From positions 140,745-204,744 of the forward strand of contig JAILHH010000022.1 of assembly GCA_024695935.1 (NCBI GenBank): 64,000 bases of DNA. Direction: 5' to 3'. The stretch's first letter is position 1. Each line of letters starts with the position of its first letter. Below are positions 35,309 to 43,424 of this stretch, in pieces. Both the position numbers and the translations under genes were made by a program. The notes beneath the pieces are model-generated. The model ran no database searches and was not told the DNA's origin. It saw nothing but the letters and a program-made list of their open reading frames with translations. This DNA is from Acetatifactor sp. GTDB taxonomy: Bacteria; Bacillota; Clostridia; Lachnospirales; Lachnospiraceae.

Positions 35309-36664
35309 ATGTCAAACAACGAACAAACAAAGGGTGGTTGGCGCACTAATAAATGGATCAGAGCCGCTATCCCCGCACTGCTTCTGCACTGCAGCATCGG
35401 TACGGTTTATTGCTGGTCAATCTTTAGTCAGGAGATCGCTGATTACATAGGTTTTTCAAAATCAGCAACAGAGTGGGCTTTCAGCTTCGCTATCTTCTTC
35501 CTGGGAATGAGTGCCGCTTTCCTTGGCAATATCGTAGAAAAAGACATTCATAAATCTTCACTTATCGCAACTATCTGTTTTGCCCTCGGTATGGCAGGAA
35601 CAGGAGCATTCATCTATTACGGTGGTCTTCACAAGGGTAGCCCCGTAGCCCTCATCGGAATCTATGTATGCTACGGATTCATCATGGGTATCGGCCTCGG
35701 AACCGGTTACCTCTCACCTGTTAAGACACTGATGCTTTGGTTCCAGGACAGAAAAGGTCTCGCAACAGGTCTTGCAGTAGCAGGCTTCGGTGCCGCAAAG
35801 GCCATCGCAAGTCCTATCATGCAGGCTATGCTTTCAGGACTTGGAGAGAGCGGAATCTACAAAATGTTCCTCATCCTCGCATGCGTTTACTTTGTAATGA
35901 TGTTTGTGGGACACCTTCTCCTTGCTAAACCCGCTGACTGGCACGAGCCTCAGAACAGCAGTGAAAAGCCCAGCATTATGCAGGTTATCAAGACTAAGCC
36001 CATCACCAACTACATCGGTATCTGGGTAATGTTCTATATCAACATCACCTGTGGTCTTGCACTTATCTCACAGGAAAAAATGATCGTAAAATGTATCGGA
36101 CTTGCATCCGCTGTAGGAATCATTTCCACAGTTTCAGCTATTTTCAATGCCGGCGGACGTCTCGGATTCTCAGCCTGGGCTGATACAATGAAGGACAGAA
36201 ATACCATCTACAAGATGATCTTCATCCTCTCAATTGCATTCACAGGCCTTGTGATCCTCACATCCGGTATCAAGAACGGTTTAGGCAACGGTTTACTTAT
36301 CTTCCTCGTACTCGCTCTTATCTTTGTGGTTAATGCAGGATACGGCGGAGGTTTCTCAAACGTTCCTACCCTTCTCTCCGATCACTACGGAATGGGAAGT
36401 ATCAGTGCTATCCACGGAATCACACTTTCCGCATGGGCATTTGCAGGTCTTACCGGAAACCAGATGGCAACATGGATCGTTAACCACTTTGGTGAACAGG
36501 TTGAAGTAAACGGTGTAACTGTTAATCCTGTAGGATATCAGACAGTTCTCTATGTTACTATCGTACTCTATGCAATTGCTTTACTGTTAAGCTTTATCTT
36601 TGTAAGACCTACGGACAAAGCTCTTGCAGCAAAGAAAGCTAAAGCAGAGGCAAAGGCTGAATAA
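35309..36664 (+). CDS. OFA family MFS transporter (oxalate/formate antiporter type)
   Basis: 451 residues with 12 transmembrane helices. The start RAAIPALLLHCSIGTVYCWS, ATEWAFSFAIFFLGMSAAFLG and the MFS loop in YLSPVKTLMLWFQDRKGLAT are characteristic of the OFA family. Transported substrate is likely a small carboxylate such as formate, oxalate or lactate; it cannot be fixed from sequence. ATG 35309 with AAAGGA upstream. Codon use is strongly biased toward highly expressed codons, unlike the next island. A bidirectional terminator follows. Confidence 0.9.
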   Translation: MSNNEQTKGGWRTNKWIRAAIPALLLHCSIGTVYCWSIFSQEIADYIGFSKSATEWAFSFAIFFLGMSAAFLGNIVEKDIHKSSLIATICFALGMAGTGAFIYYGGLHKGSPVALIGIYVCYGFIMGIGLGTGYLSPVKTLMLWFQDRKGLATGLAVAGFGAAKAIASPIMQAMLSGLGESGIYKMFLILACVYFVMMFVGHLLLAKPADWHEPQNSSEKPSIMQVIKTKPITNYIGIWVMFYINITCGLALISQEKMIVKCIGLASAVGIISTVSAIFNAGGRLGFSAWADTMKDRNTIYKMIFILSIAFTGLVILTSGIKNGLGNGLLIFLVLALIFVVNAGYGGGFSNVPTLLSDHYGMGSISAIHGITLSAWAFAGLTGNQMATWIVNHFGEQVEVNGVTVNPVGYQTVLYVTIVLYAIALLLSFIFVRPTDKALAAKKAKAEAKAE

Positions 36665-36698
36665 GATTTGTAATTAAATATCTTTTGTGCAAAAATAA

Positions 36699-36741
36699 AA
36701 CGGCATAAACCCTGCTAACAATAGTTGGGATTTATGCCGTT
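36699..36741. terminator. Bidirectional terminator between the OFA transporter and rgg-like gene
   Basis: Stem AACGGCATAAA plus CCC against GGG-A-TTTATGCCGTT with one bulge. A-rich DNA on the left and TATTATTTATTT on the right allow function on both strands; both flanking genes converge here. Confidence 0.85.
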
Positions 36742-36746
36742 ATTAT

Positions 36747-37595
36747 TTATTTCATAATTTTTTTGAAATCAGCATTCCATGAAGCTGCTTCCTTATCAGA
36801 AAAAGTATTTTTGATAACTAAAAGTATCTTTCTCTTTTCAGCTAATGCTATTTTTCTATCTCCCCACCTATACGCATACATTGCTTTACATAAATTAAAA
36901 TATATAGACTGGTACAAATAATGATTCGGTAAACTAAATTCAGAAATTCTTTCTATAAGTTTTCCTGAATACTCTTGATTATGATGCGATAGTAATGTAA
37001 AAAGACTATTTAAGCAAGAATCTAAACATATTCTTTCTCTGCCACTTTGGGGGTACTTAGATATCTCTCTTAATATTTCCAATGCTAACAGAAAAACAAC
37101 CTCATCATTATAATGATTTGCCACATTCCCCCACAATCCAATATCAAGAATTGTCCATCTTCTAATAGAAAAAAAATAATCCAGCATTTCCTGCTTTTTC
37201 TTTTCATCCATCCGTGAATTGTCTATTTCTGCAGAAAGCAAAGAAATATTCAGTGAAAAAATATAATATATATATCGTTTAGTATCTTTATATAATCTCT
37301 CAAATTTGATTGCATATGATTCTAACTTTTCTGCATCTCGCATCTCATATGCTATTGCACTATCTTTCATAATATCAACGACTGTATTATTTCGTTCATA
37401 TAAAGAACTATCCAGCAATTCTTCCGGAGTAATCATAAGTTCATCCATGTATTTCAACAATGTATCTATAGTGATGAAACTATCGTTGTTTTCAAATGCG
37501 GAAATACTCGATTTCGAACCTGCTACATCTCCAAGTTTTGCTATAGAACACTTTCGTTGCTTACGTATCTCGCGAAATCTTTCCCCAATAGTCAT
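36747..37595 (-). CDS. Rgg/GadR/MutR family regulator of the RiPP locus
   Basis: 282 residues. Residues 1-65 form an XRE-type helix-turn-helix with the Rgg pattern GERFREIRKQRKCSIAKLGD, SKSSISAFENNDSF and LLKYMDELMITPEELL. The rest is an all-helical repeat domain of the kind that binds short hydrophobic peptides in Rgg proteins. Rgg regulators are receptors of imported peptide pheromones in Streptococcus and relatives and often flank radical SAM RiPP genes. The gene is divergent from the peptide precursor gene, 85 bp away, with an inverted repeat between. ATG 37595 has GGGGAAACA upstream. It is very AT-rich, suggesting transfer. Confidence 0.85.
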   Translation of the reverse strand: MTIGERFREIRKQRKCSIAKLGDVAGSKSSISAFENNDSFITIDTLLKYMDELMITPEELLDSSLYERNNTVVDIMKDSAIAYEMRDAEKLESYAIKFERLYKDTKRYIYYIFSLNISLLSAEIDNSRMDEKKKQEMLDYFFSIRRWTILDIGLWGNVANHYNDEVVFLLALEILREISKYPQSGRERICLDSCLNSLFTLLSHHNQEYSGKLIERISEFSLPNHYLYQSIYFNLCKAMYAYRWGDRKIALAEKRKILLVIKNTFSDKEAASWNADFKKIMK

Positions 37596-37606
37596 TGTTT
37601 CCCCAA

Positions 37607-37657
37607 AATTCCCGATATCAGGAATTATTTTTTTTCAATATTTTTACATATTATACT
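37607..37657 (+). promoter_or_regulatory. Candidate Rgg operator and activator-dependent promoter of the RiPP operon
   Basis: A perfect inverted repeat AATTCC-N8-GGAATT (37607-37626) stands upstream of a TATACT -10 box (37652-37657). The -35 position is just a run of T, a weak element, as expected for a promoter that needs an activator bound immediately upstream. Confidence 0.6.
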
Positions 37658-37680
37658 ACCGCTAAAAGGAGGTGAGCAAG

Positions 37681-37758
37681 TTGAAGATCAAAGAAAATAC
37701 AAGCATCTCAACACTTGGCGTTGAGATTAAGAATCTGTTTTGCGGATTAATCTGCTAG
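37681..37758 (+). CDS. Putative RiPP precursor peptide (25 residues)
   Basis: This short frame is TTG-started, with AGGAGG exactly eight bases before the TTG, and ends at TAG 37756. An in-frame GTG at 37672 touches the AGGAGG and is an unlikely start. The product begins MKIKENTSIS, contains GVEIKN and ends NLFCGLIC. The leader is short and Lys/Ser/Thr-rich; the C-terminal eight residues are hydrophobic with two Cys and an Asn three residues before the first Cys (N-x-x-C). There is no signal peptide. Position between an Rgg-type regulator and a radical SAM/SPASM maturase, strong ribosome site and Cys-bearing end make it the likely substrate. Asn-Cys thioether formation is known for the streptococcal NxxC class; whether it happens here is inference. 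Confidence 0.8.
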   Translation: MKIKENTSISTLGVEIKNLFCGLIC

Positions 37759-37761
37759 ATT

Positions 37762-37789
37762 AAAATGGTGGCTTACCGCCACCATTTTT
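37762..37789 (+). terminator. Hairpin between precursor and maturase genes (partial terminator)
   Basis: A perfect 11-bp stem AAAATGGTGGC with complement and loop TTACC, followed by TTTTTC. It lies 3 bp after the precursor stop and 13 bp before the maturase start, so it probably lowers downstream expression so that peptide exceeds enzyme. Confidence 0.7.
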
Positions 37790-37802
37790 CATGGAGGAAC
37801 TT

Positions 37803-39107
37803 ATGGAATCAATATCTCAGTTTGTCATAAGTCTTACCGATAATGACAAATTATATCTTTTCAACACAAAAAACAATATATCCGTTTGCGTTGACAACAC
37901 TCTTATAAACAAAATGCAGATAGATGAATCAATAAAAAAATCATACAATGATTTTTTGCGCGAAAAATCTTTTTTCAGCGAAGAAAACGAACTAGATAAA
38001 ATGTGTGAGATTTTTCGAAATAGAGATGAAACCTGCCTCAGAATCATTATATTTGCTCATGGTGACTGTAACTTCAGATGCAAATATTGTTATGAGAATT
38101 TTAGTCCTAAAAGCATCAATGACAAAATCGAAAGCATATGCAATTTCATTATAAATAAAGCTTCTGAAAAACACTTTGAAGAAATAAACATCAGTTGGTT
38201 TGGTGGGGAGCCCCTTCTTGGCTATCGAGAGATTATTGAAATATCAGAACGGTTAATTAGTTTTACCTCTGCCCATAATATAAAATACACATCTGACATT
38301 ACAACTAATGGATACTTGCTCAGTTATTCGGTAATATCTGAGCTGATATGTAAAGCTAAAGTAAATGCATATCAGATAACCATCGACGGATCCAGACATG
38401 GACATGATAAACAACGCATTTTGAAGAATGGTATGGGCACATATCAAAAAATAATAAGCAACCTGACTGAAATAGTTAAGTCAAACCTACGCTTCTCGAT
38501 TTTTATCAGGATAAATATCTCGAAAGAAAACTATGATTATGTCTCTGATTTTTTGCTAAATGATGGCTTGATTTTCAAATCTGACCCTCGGTTCTATTTG
38601 ATTTTTCGAAATGTCGGTGATTGGGGAAATGGTGATCGTGAAGGAGATTATTATGTTGAAAGCCTTGAAACAGATGTTTCTTACGATCTATCATGTAAAG
38701 CCATAGAACTTGGATATAAGATTGGCGATATTCCCTTGGGCTATAGTAATAACTACATCTGCTACGCACAGAGAGCCAATGCTTATGCAATTGATACCAA
38801 CGGAAATATATTAAAATGCACCGTTGCTCTATATGATGAAAAAAACAAAATCGGTTCAATATTCAGGGATAATAACTTAAACCGTCAAGCAGAAAAACTG
38901 TGGTTAACAAAGTATCATCCTAGCGACAAATGCATTAATTGCAAATACTGGCTAATATGCAAAGGTGGCAGTTGTCCCAATAAGTTTTTAGCCGATTCAC
39001 ATTCGATTGAAGAACAATGTCAAAAAAATAAAACGCGAATTAACAATATGCTGAGACTGGCCATTAAGCAAAAATGTATAAATTATTTTTTGGAGGCAGA
39101 TACATGA
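37803..39107 (+). CDS. Radical SAM/SPASM peptide maturase
   Basis: 434 residues. A 75-residue N-terminal region precedes the radical SAM core with Cys89, Cys93 and Cys96 in CNFRCKYCYENF, which hold the SAM-binding 4Fe-4S cluster; WFGGEPLLGY and TTNGYLL follow. The C-terminal SPASM domain has all seven cysteines expected: CYAQ...GNILKC (C-x13-G-x4-C), CINCKYWLICKGGSC and a last Cys in EEQC. Such enzymes make thioether or C-C cross-links in RiPPs. ATG 37803 has GGAGG five bases upstream, better than the ATG at 37791. It ends overlapping the exporter gene by 4 bp (ATGA). Confidence 0.92.
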   Translation: MESISQFVISLTDNDKLYLFNTKNNISVCVDNTLINKMQIDESIKKSYNDFLREKSFFSEENELDKMCEIFRNRDETCLRIIIFAHGDCNFRCKYCYENFSPKSINDKIESICNFIINKASEKHFEEINISWFGGEPLLGYREIIEISERLISFTSAHNIKYTSDITTNGYLLSYSVISELICKAKVNAYQITIDGSRHGHDKQRILKNGMGTYQKIISNLTEIVKSNLRFSIFIRINISKENYDYVSDFLLNDGLIFKSDPRFYLIFRNVGDWGNGDREGDYYVESLETDVSYDLSCKAIELGYKIGDIPLGYSNNYICYAQRANAYAIDTNGNILKCTVALYDEKNKIGSIFRDNNLNRQAEKLWLTKYHPSDKCINCKYWLICKGGSCPNKFLADSHSIEEQCQKNKTRINNMLRLAIKQKCINYFLEADT

Positions 39108-40792
39108 ATCTAATTAAAATAATACGCCAGGAAAAAATGTGGTATTCCCTATATCTATTCTCACTCCTGTCAGACTGTTTCGCAAATATATGGATAGCAA
39201 ACCTGCTAAAAAAAATCACCGACACAATCCTGGCCGCTGATGCAACAAAAATATTAACTTTGTTTTTCGAAGCGCTTTGCCTATTATTTTTCTTCATTAT
39301 CATTTCAATCCTTTCATTTGTTGCAGAAGCAAAGTATAAGAAAAACATATCTTCAAAATACAGAAAGACTGTGTTTCAAGCGTTGATCCAAAAAGATATA
39401 CATTGCTTTGAAAAAGGAAAAACAAGCCAGTATTTATCCGGACTTACTAATGACTTGCAAACTATAGAAGAGAAGTATATGTTAAACAGTGCCGCTATTT
39501 TGCAGACAATATTTATGGCCGTCGGTGCATTCATACTGATGATACATTATAGTTTTACGCTGACTATGGCCGCAATCATTATGCTTTTAATCCCGATCAT
39601 AATATCAGTCTTATTTAGTTCAAAAATAGCAGTTCAAGAATCCAACATTTCTAAAGCTAACAGCATCTTGGTAAAAAAAATAAGTAATTATCTGCAAGGA
39701 ATACAGGTTATAAAAAGTTTTCAATCCGAAAATGAAGTTGTAACTCTATTCAATTCTGCGAACCAAAGTACTGAAACTGAAAAATATAACAGACGACTTA
39801 TCTTAGGAAGAATTCAGACATTGTCCTCTGCAGGTGGATTTATCACTCAAATCGGTGTTTTTTTATTCGGTGCCTACCTCTCTATTACTCAAAAAAATGT
39901 AACCGCAGGTATTCTTTTGGCTTTTGTAAACCTGATGGGGACAGTAGTATCTCCAATCAGCAAAATACCTGTCCTTATTGCAAATAGAAAGGGAGCTCTT
40001 TCGCTAATTAAAAAAATGCAAAATGAAATTGCTCCCCCAAATAAGGGCATCGTTGAAAGCATTGATAAACATTCTATCTGCTGGCCAATACAGTTTGACC
40101 ATGTTACATTTAATTATTCTGATATTCAGGAAACACTAAGCGATATATCTCTTCAATTTGAAAAAGGTAAAAAATATGCTATTGTAGGGTATTCAGGTAG
40201 CGGTAAAAGTACCTTATTGGAATTGCTACTTGGCATAATAACACCAAATTCAGGGAATATTTCATTCGGATGTAAATCTAGTAATACTTTATCTTCCAAG
40301 GTTTTATTGGACAATGCCGCATATATACAGCAAAATGTTTTTTTATTTGACGGAACACTTGTCGAAAACATCACAATGTACAAGTCATACGATAATAAAG
40401 AAGTTCTTGATGCCATTAGAAAATCAGGGCTTGAAGATTTTTACAAGTTGCACGGAAGCGATTATATTTTAAACCCTGAAGATGAGAATCTTTCCGGTGG
40501 TGAAAAACAACGAATCTCCATTGCTCGAGCAATTTTGAAAAAAAGCGAGCTTATCGTCGGAGATGAAATAACATCCTCGCTGGACAAAACCACAAGTGAA
40601 TCGATTTTTGCAACACTAACCCAAATTCCGAATGTCACAAAAGTCATCGTGACTCATAACTTAGATGAAGACATTTTAAAGCTTTTCGATACTATCGTCG
40701 TATTAAAAGATGGAAAAATCAAAGAATCCGGCGATTATCATTCATTAATGGATAAAAAAGGTTACCTTTATTCTATGAAAACTATTAATTAA
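39104..40792 (+). CDS. ABC exporter (fused transmembrane and ATPase domains) of the RiPP locus
   Basis: 562 residues. The first 330 hold six transmembrane helices of the ABC exporter type; residues about 345-560 are the ATPase with Walker A GYSGSGKSTL, signature LSGGEKQ, Walker B LIVGDEITSSLD (a G replaces the usual L before DE) and switch VTHNLDE. It has no N-terminal C39 peptidase, so the leader is not cut by the exporter itself. ATG 39104 has GGAGG seven bases upstream and overlaps the maturase stop, so the genes are coupled. Likely exports the modified peptide. Confidence 0.92.
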   Translation: MNLIKIIRQEKMWYSLYLFSLLSDCFANIWIANLLKKITDTILAADATKILTLFFEALCLLFFFIIISILSFVAEAKYKKNISSKYRKTVFQALIQKDIHCFEKGKTSQYLSGLTNDLQTIEEKYMLNSAAILQTIFMAVGAFILMIHYSFTLTMAAIIMLLIPIIISVLFSSKIAVQESNISKANSILVKKISNYLQGIQVIKSFQSENEVVTLFNSANQSTETEKYNRRLILGRIQTLSSAGGFITQIGVFLFGAYLSITQKNVTAGILLAFVNLMGTVVSPISKIPVLIANRKGALSLIKKMQNEIAPPNKGIVESIDKHSICWPIQFDHVTFNYSDIQETLSDISLQFEKGKKYAIVGYSGSGKSTLLELLLGIITPNSGNISFGCKSSNTLSSKVLLDNAAYIQQNVFLFDGTLVENITMYKSYDNKEVLDAIRKSGLEDFYKLHGSDYILNPEDENLSGGEKQRISIARAILKKSELIVGDEITSSLDKTTSESIFATLTQIPNVTKVIVTHNLDEDILKLFDTIVVLKDGKIKESGDYHSLMDKKGYLYSMKTIN

Positions 40793-40832
40793 CTTAACAT
40801 GCAAATACCATTTTATTTCATCAATCAAAGAA

Positions 40833-40863
40833 CTGAGGATTTGGAATTGTTCCAAATCCTCAG
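40833..40863. terminator. Long perfect hairpin at the end of the RiPP island
   Basis: CTGAGGATTTGGAA and its 14-bp complement with a three-base loop TTG. There is no clean T-run on either side; it could be a weak bidirectional terminator for the exporter gene and the convergent HxlR gene. Confidence 0.6.
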
Positions 40864-40908
40864 CAAATCCAGTCAATTCAATTACATATAGATCAGTGTT
40901 TTCCTTTT

Positions 40909-41289
40909 TTACAGATTCTCTTCGCCCCAACGCTTTAAGTCCAGCAAAATTGGCACGATGCTCTTTGCTTTGTCCGTAAGGGAGTATTCTACCCTCACCG
41001 GCATTTCCATGAATTGCTTTCGTTCCACCAGTCCGTCATTTTCCATCTCCTTAAGGGAATTTGCCAGCATTGTATTAGTGATACCAAAAACAGTTCTGCG
41101 AAGATCGCCATATCTGACAATGCCCTCCTTGTCTATGACACAGAGGATCATTATCTTCCACTTACCCCCTATTATGTCCAACACCTTTTTTAAGCCGCAG
41201 CCCTCTCCGGCAAAATTGTCACACAGGGCTTCTCTCTTTACACCTTCTCCGTCTAAGGCTGTTATCTTTTTTACAGTTTCAACCTTCAT
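40909..41289 (-). CDS. HxlR family transcriptional regulator
   Basis: 126 residues from ATG 41289 (AAAGGAG upstream). The core KVLDIIGGKWKIMILCVIDK, RYGDLRRTVFGITNTMLANS and LVERKQFMEMPVRVEYSLT is the HxlR winged helix. The Cys residues before it (CDNFAGEGCG) include the conserved Cys that in some members senses electrophiles or oxidants. Its start overlaps the GH43 stop by 11 bp, so it is cotranscribed with that enzyme, a pairing with no obvious reason. Confidence 0.88.
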   Translation of the reverse strand: MKVETVKKITALDGEGVKREALCDNFAGEGCGLKKVLDIIGGKWKIMILCVIDKEGIVRYGDLRRTVFGITNTMLANSLKEMENDGLVERKQFMEMPVRVEYSLTDKAKSIVPILLDLKRWGEENL

Positions 41290-42772
41290 AATTATTTGCT
41301 CCTTTTTTTGCATATAATTCAAATTCCTGCAAAGCTATTTCACCGCTTCCATCATAGGATATGTATATAGGATATATTCCGGGCTCAGCCTGTGCAATTC
41401 CCCGAAAATCTCTCCAGGTATCCCTATCTTCATCATTTAATGCAATGGGAATCTCCGCAAAAAAGCACCGGTAATCTCCGTTTGCGCCATATCGCCTGCC
41501 AAAGCTCATGCAGACTCTGCCCTCTCCATGTCCCCGGACTCGTATTCTCACCGATTCAATGTCGCGTATGTCAAAATACTTAAATCCCAACTCATTTCCG
41601 TCAACAATGTGTGCCACATAAGTACCATATCTGTGGACCGGGACTGTTTTCTCATCACTAAATCCATTGCCTGCTGAAAGTTTTTCCGGATCCACATCCT
41701 CTCCGCTTTGAGTCAGAAAAGGTGTTTTTCCTTCCCCGGGAAATATGTTGCAGACAACCCCCGCGGAATATATGCCCTCACCTTTTAGAGGCCCTCCATT
41801 TAATCCGCAGGAGGTCATTTCCACCTGCTTTATACTTCCGTCACCTTCAATACGAATCTCCTCTGCACTTCCCTGTCTGGAAAACAAGGTGTCGTTAGTG
41901 GGACGATGATAAAAAATATACCACTTATCGCCTATTTGCACCATTCCCCCGTGATTATTTCCCCCGTGATTTCGAAGCTCTGTATTCCCGTCAACACCCA
42001 CATCCGTATTTGACACAATACATCCTCTGTATACAAAATCCCTGTCAGGATAAGCACTGGTGGCATAACACAGTTCTACACACTGCTGTGAGGAATACAC
42101 GAAATAATACATATCCCCGATCCTGCGGACGGAGGAAGCCTCAAAAAAATTGTGAATTCCCAGAGCCTCATCATGCTTTTGCATAATCACTACCGGCTCG
42201 CCGATTATAGTCATCATATCGGATTTAAGCTCCATAACATATGCCCCCACGAATGTTCTGTTGGGCTTAAACGGGAAAAACGGATTAAATCCCGAATACA
42301 AAAACACTCTGCCGTCATTATCCACCAGCACTGCCGGGTCGAACTGAATCCAGTCTCCCTCCACCGAGCCCGGCTCGTAACCGTTCTCGCAATGCACATG
42401 GCCCAGGAATTCATATTTTCCCGCCGGTTCATCACAAACAGCCACAGATATCACCTCTGCGTTTTCCATGCAGTAATACAGATAAAACCTTCCATCCGTC
42501 CCCTGCACCACATCAGGGGCATACAAACGGCAAATATCCTCCCCGTTATACAAAGGCTCCTGCACCTTTTTGAATATAACACCCTCGTAGCGCCAGTCTC
42601 CCAGGTTATCAACAGGTGCAGACCAGCATACATAATCATTCTCACAGTAATCACTGCCATGGGCCCTGTCGTGGGAACCATACACATACAATCGGTCTCC
42701 GAACACCCTTGGCTCCCCATCCGGTACATATTCATAGGTTGGCAAATATGGATTAAAGGCCTGCTTTTTCAT
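41279..42772 (-). CDS. GH43 family glycoside hydrolase with C-terminal CBM-like beta-sandwich
   Basis: 497 residues, no signal peptide. The catalytic acids stand in PDGEPRVFGDRLYVYGSHD, in IQFDPAVLVDNDGRVFLYSG and in HNFFEASSVRRIGD. HHGG-type (RNHGGNNHGGMVQIGDKWYI) and YHRPTN follow, as in arabinofuranosidase or xylosidase subfamilies. Residues about 370-495 form a beta-sandwich similar to CBM6. GGAGG lies seven bases before ATG 42772. Intracellular trimming of arabinoxylo-oligosaccharides is the likely task. Confidence 0.88.
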   Translation of the reverse strand: MKKQAFNPYLPTYEYVPDGEPRVFGDRLYVYGSHDRAHGSDYCENDYVCWSAPVDNLGDWRYEGVIFKKVQEPLYNGEDICRLYAPDVVQGTDGRFYLYYCMENAEVISVAVCDEPAGKYEFLGHVHCENGYEPGSVEGDWIQFDPAVLVDNDGRVFLYSGFNPFFPFKPNRTFVGAYVMELKSDMMTIIGEPVVIMQKHDEALGIHNFFEASSVRRIGDMYYFVYSSQQCVELCYATSAYPDRDFVYRGCIVSNTDVGVDGNTELRNHGGNNHGGMVQIGDKWYIFYHRPTNDTLFSRQGSAEEIRIEGDGSIKQVEMTSCGLNGGPLKGEGIYSAGVVCNIFPGEGKTPFLTQSGEDVDPEKLSAGNGFSDEKTVPVHRYGTYVAHIVDGNELGFKYFDIRDIESVRIRVRGHGEGRVCMSFGRRYGANGDYRCFFAEIPIALNDEDRDTWRDFRGIAQAEPGIYPIYISYDGSGEIALQEFELYAKKGANNYEG

Positions 42773-42856
42773 ATCTTTTCCTCCTCAAACCGCTGCGTAC
42801 TCATCAGATTGCCCGGTACTCAGTTTTTTCTTACCAGATAAAAATAATCTGCGTAC

Positions 42857-42884
42857 TTGATACGTTTTTTATACTTGATATAAT
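42857..42884 (+). promoter_or_regulatory. Promoter of the thioredoxin gene
   Basis: TTGATA at 42857 and a perfect TATAAT at 42879, 16 bases apart, 68 bp before the start codon. Confidence 0.75.
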
Positions 42885-42951
42885 ATCACTATAAAGACAG
42901 ATAAACAAGTAAAAGCAATAAATCAATTTCAATGCAGAAAGGAAAAATAAA

Positions 42952-43275
42952 ATGGAATATCAATTTACATCACAGAATTTCGAAAAAGAGGTTATAAACA
43001 GCGATCTCCCGGTGCTGGTCGATTTTTACGCAGACTGGTGTGGACCATGCCGTATGATGTCACCCGTAGTTGCTGAGATGGCTGAGAAATATGCAGGTAA
43101 GCTTAAGGTAGGCAAAGTAAACACCGATAATGACCCTGCCCTTGCCGGTCAGTTTGGAGTTATGAGCATCCCCAGTTTCTTTTTCATCAAAAACGGACGC
43201 GTGGTTAACAGTGCAATCGGCGGAATGAGCAAAAATGCTCTTGAAGCAAAGATTGAAGCTCTTTTACAGGCTTAA
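42952..43275 (+). CDS. trxA: Thioredoxin
   Basis: 107 residues. The WCGPC active site is at residues 28-32 region (FYADWCGPCRMM), followed by VNTDNDPALAGQFGVMSIPS with the cis-Pro before the SFFF strand. It reduces disulfides in cytoplasmic proteins such as reductases and peroxiredoxins. The ATG at 42952 has AGAAAGG upstream and a TATAAT promoter. It stands alone and has a shared terminator with metY. Confidence 0.95.
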   Translation: MEYQFTSQNFEKEVINSDLPVLVDFYADWCGPCRMMSPVVAEMAEKYAGKLKVGKVNTDNDPALAGQFGVMSIPSFFFIKNGRVVNSAIGGMSKNALEAKIEALLQA

Positions 43276-43360
43276 TACACACATCGATCTTATAAATAAG
43301 ATAACCTCCCCAAATTTTCATATATTACCTACTTTAAAATCGCATGCAAAACGCATGCAA

Positions 43361-43408
43361 AAAAACAACCCGGTGCATATGTGTTTACATAAGCCCGGGT
43401 TGTTTTTT
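43361..43408. terminator. Bidirectional terminator between trxA and metY
   Basis: AAAAACAACCCGG pairs with CCGGGTTGTTTTT around a 21-base loop; A-run on one side and T-run on the other. Just before it, the segment CGCATGCAAAA occurs twice in tandem (43340-43362). Confidence 0.9.
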
Positions 43409-43424
43409 TGTTCAACATAAGAAA

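Noticed and set aside
37596..37680. SHP-type pheromone gene between the Rgg-like gene and the precursor
   Set aside because: No start codon with a hydrophobic short frame was found in the 85-bp gap on either strand.
37672..37680. GTG start for the precursor peptide (three extra residues)
   Set aside because: The GTG overlaps the AGGAGG itself, leaving no spacing; the TTG at 37681 has the ideal eight bases.
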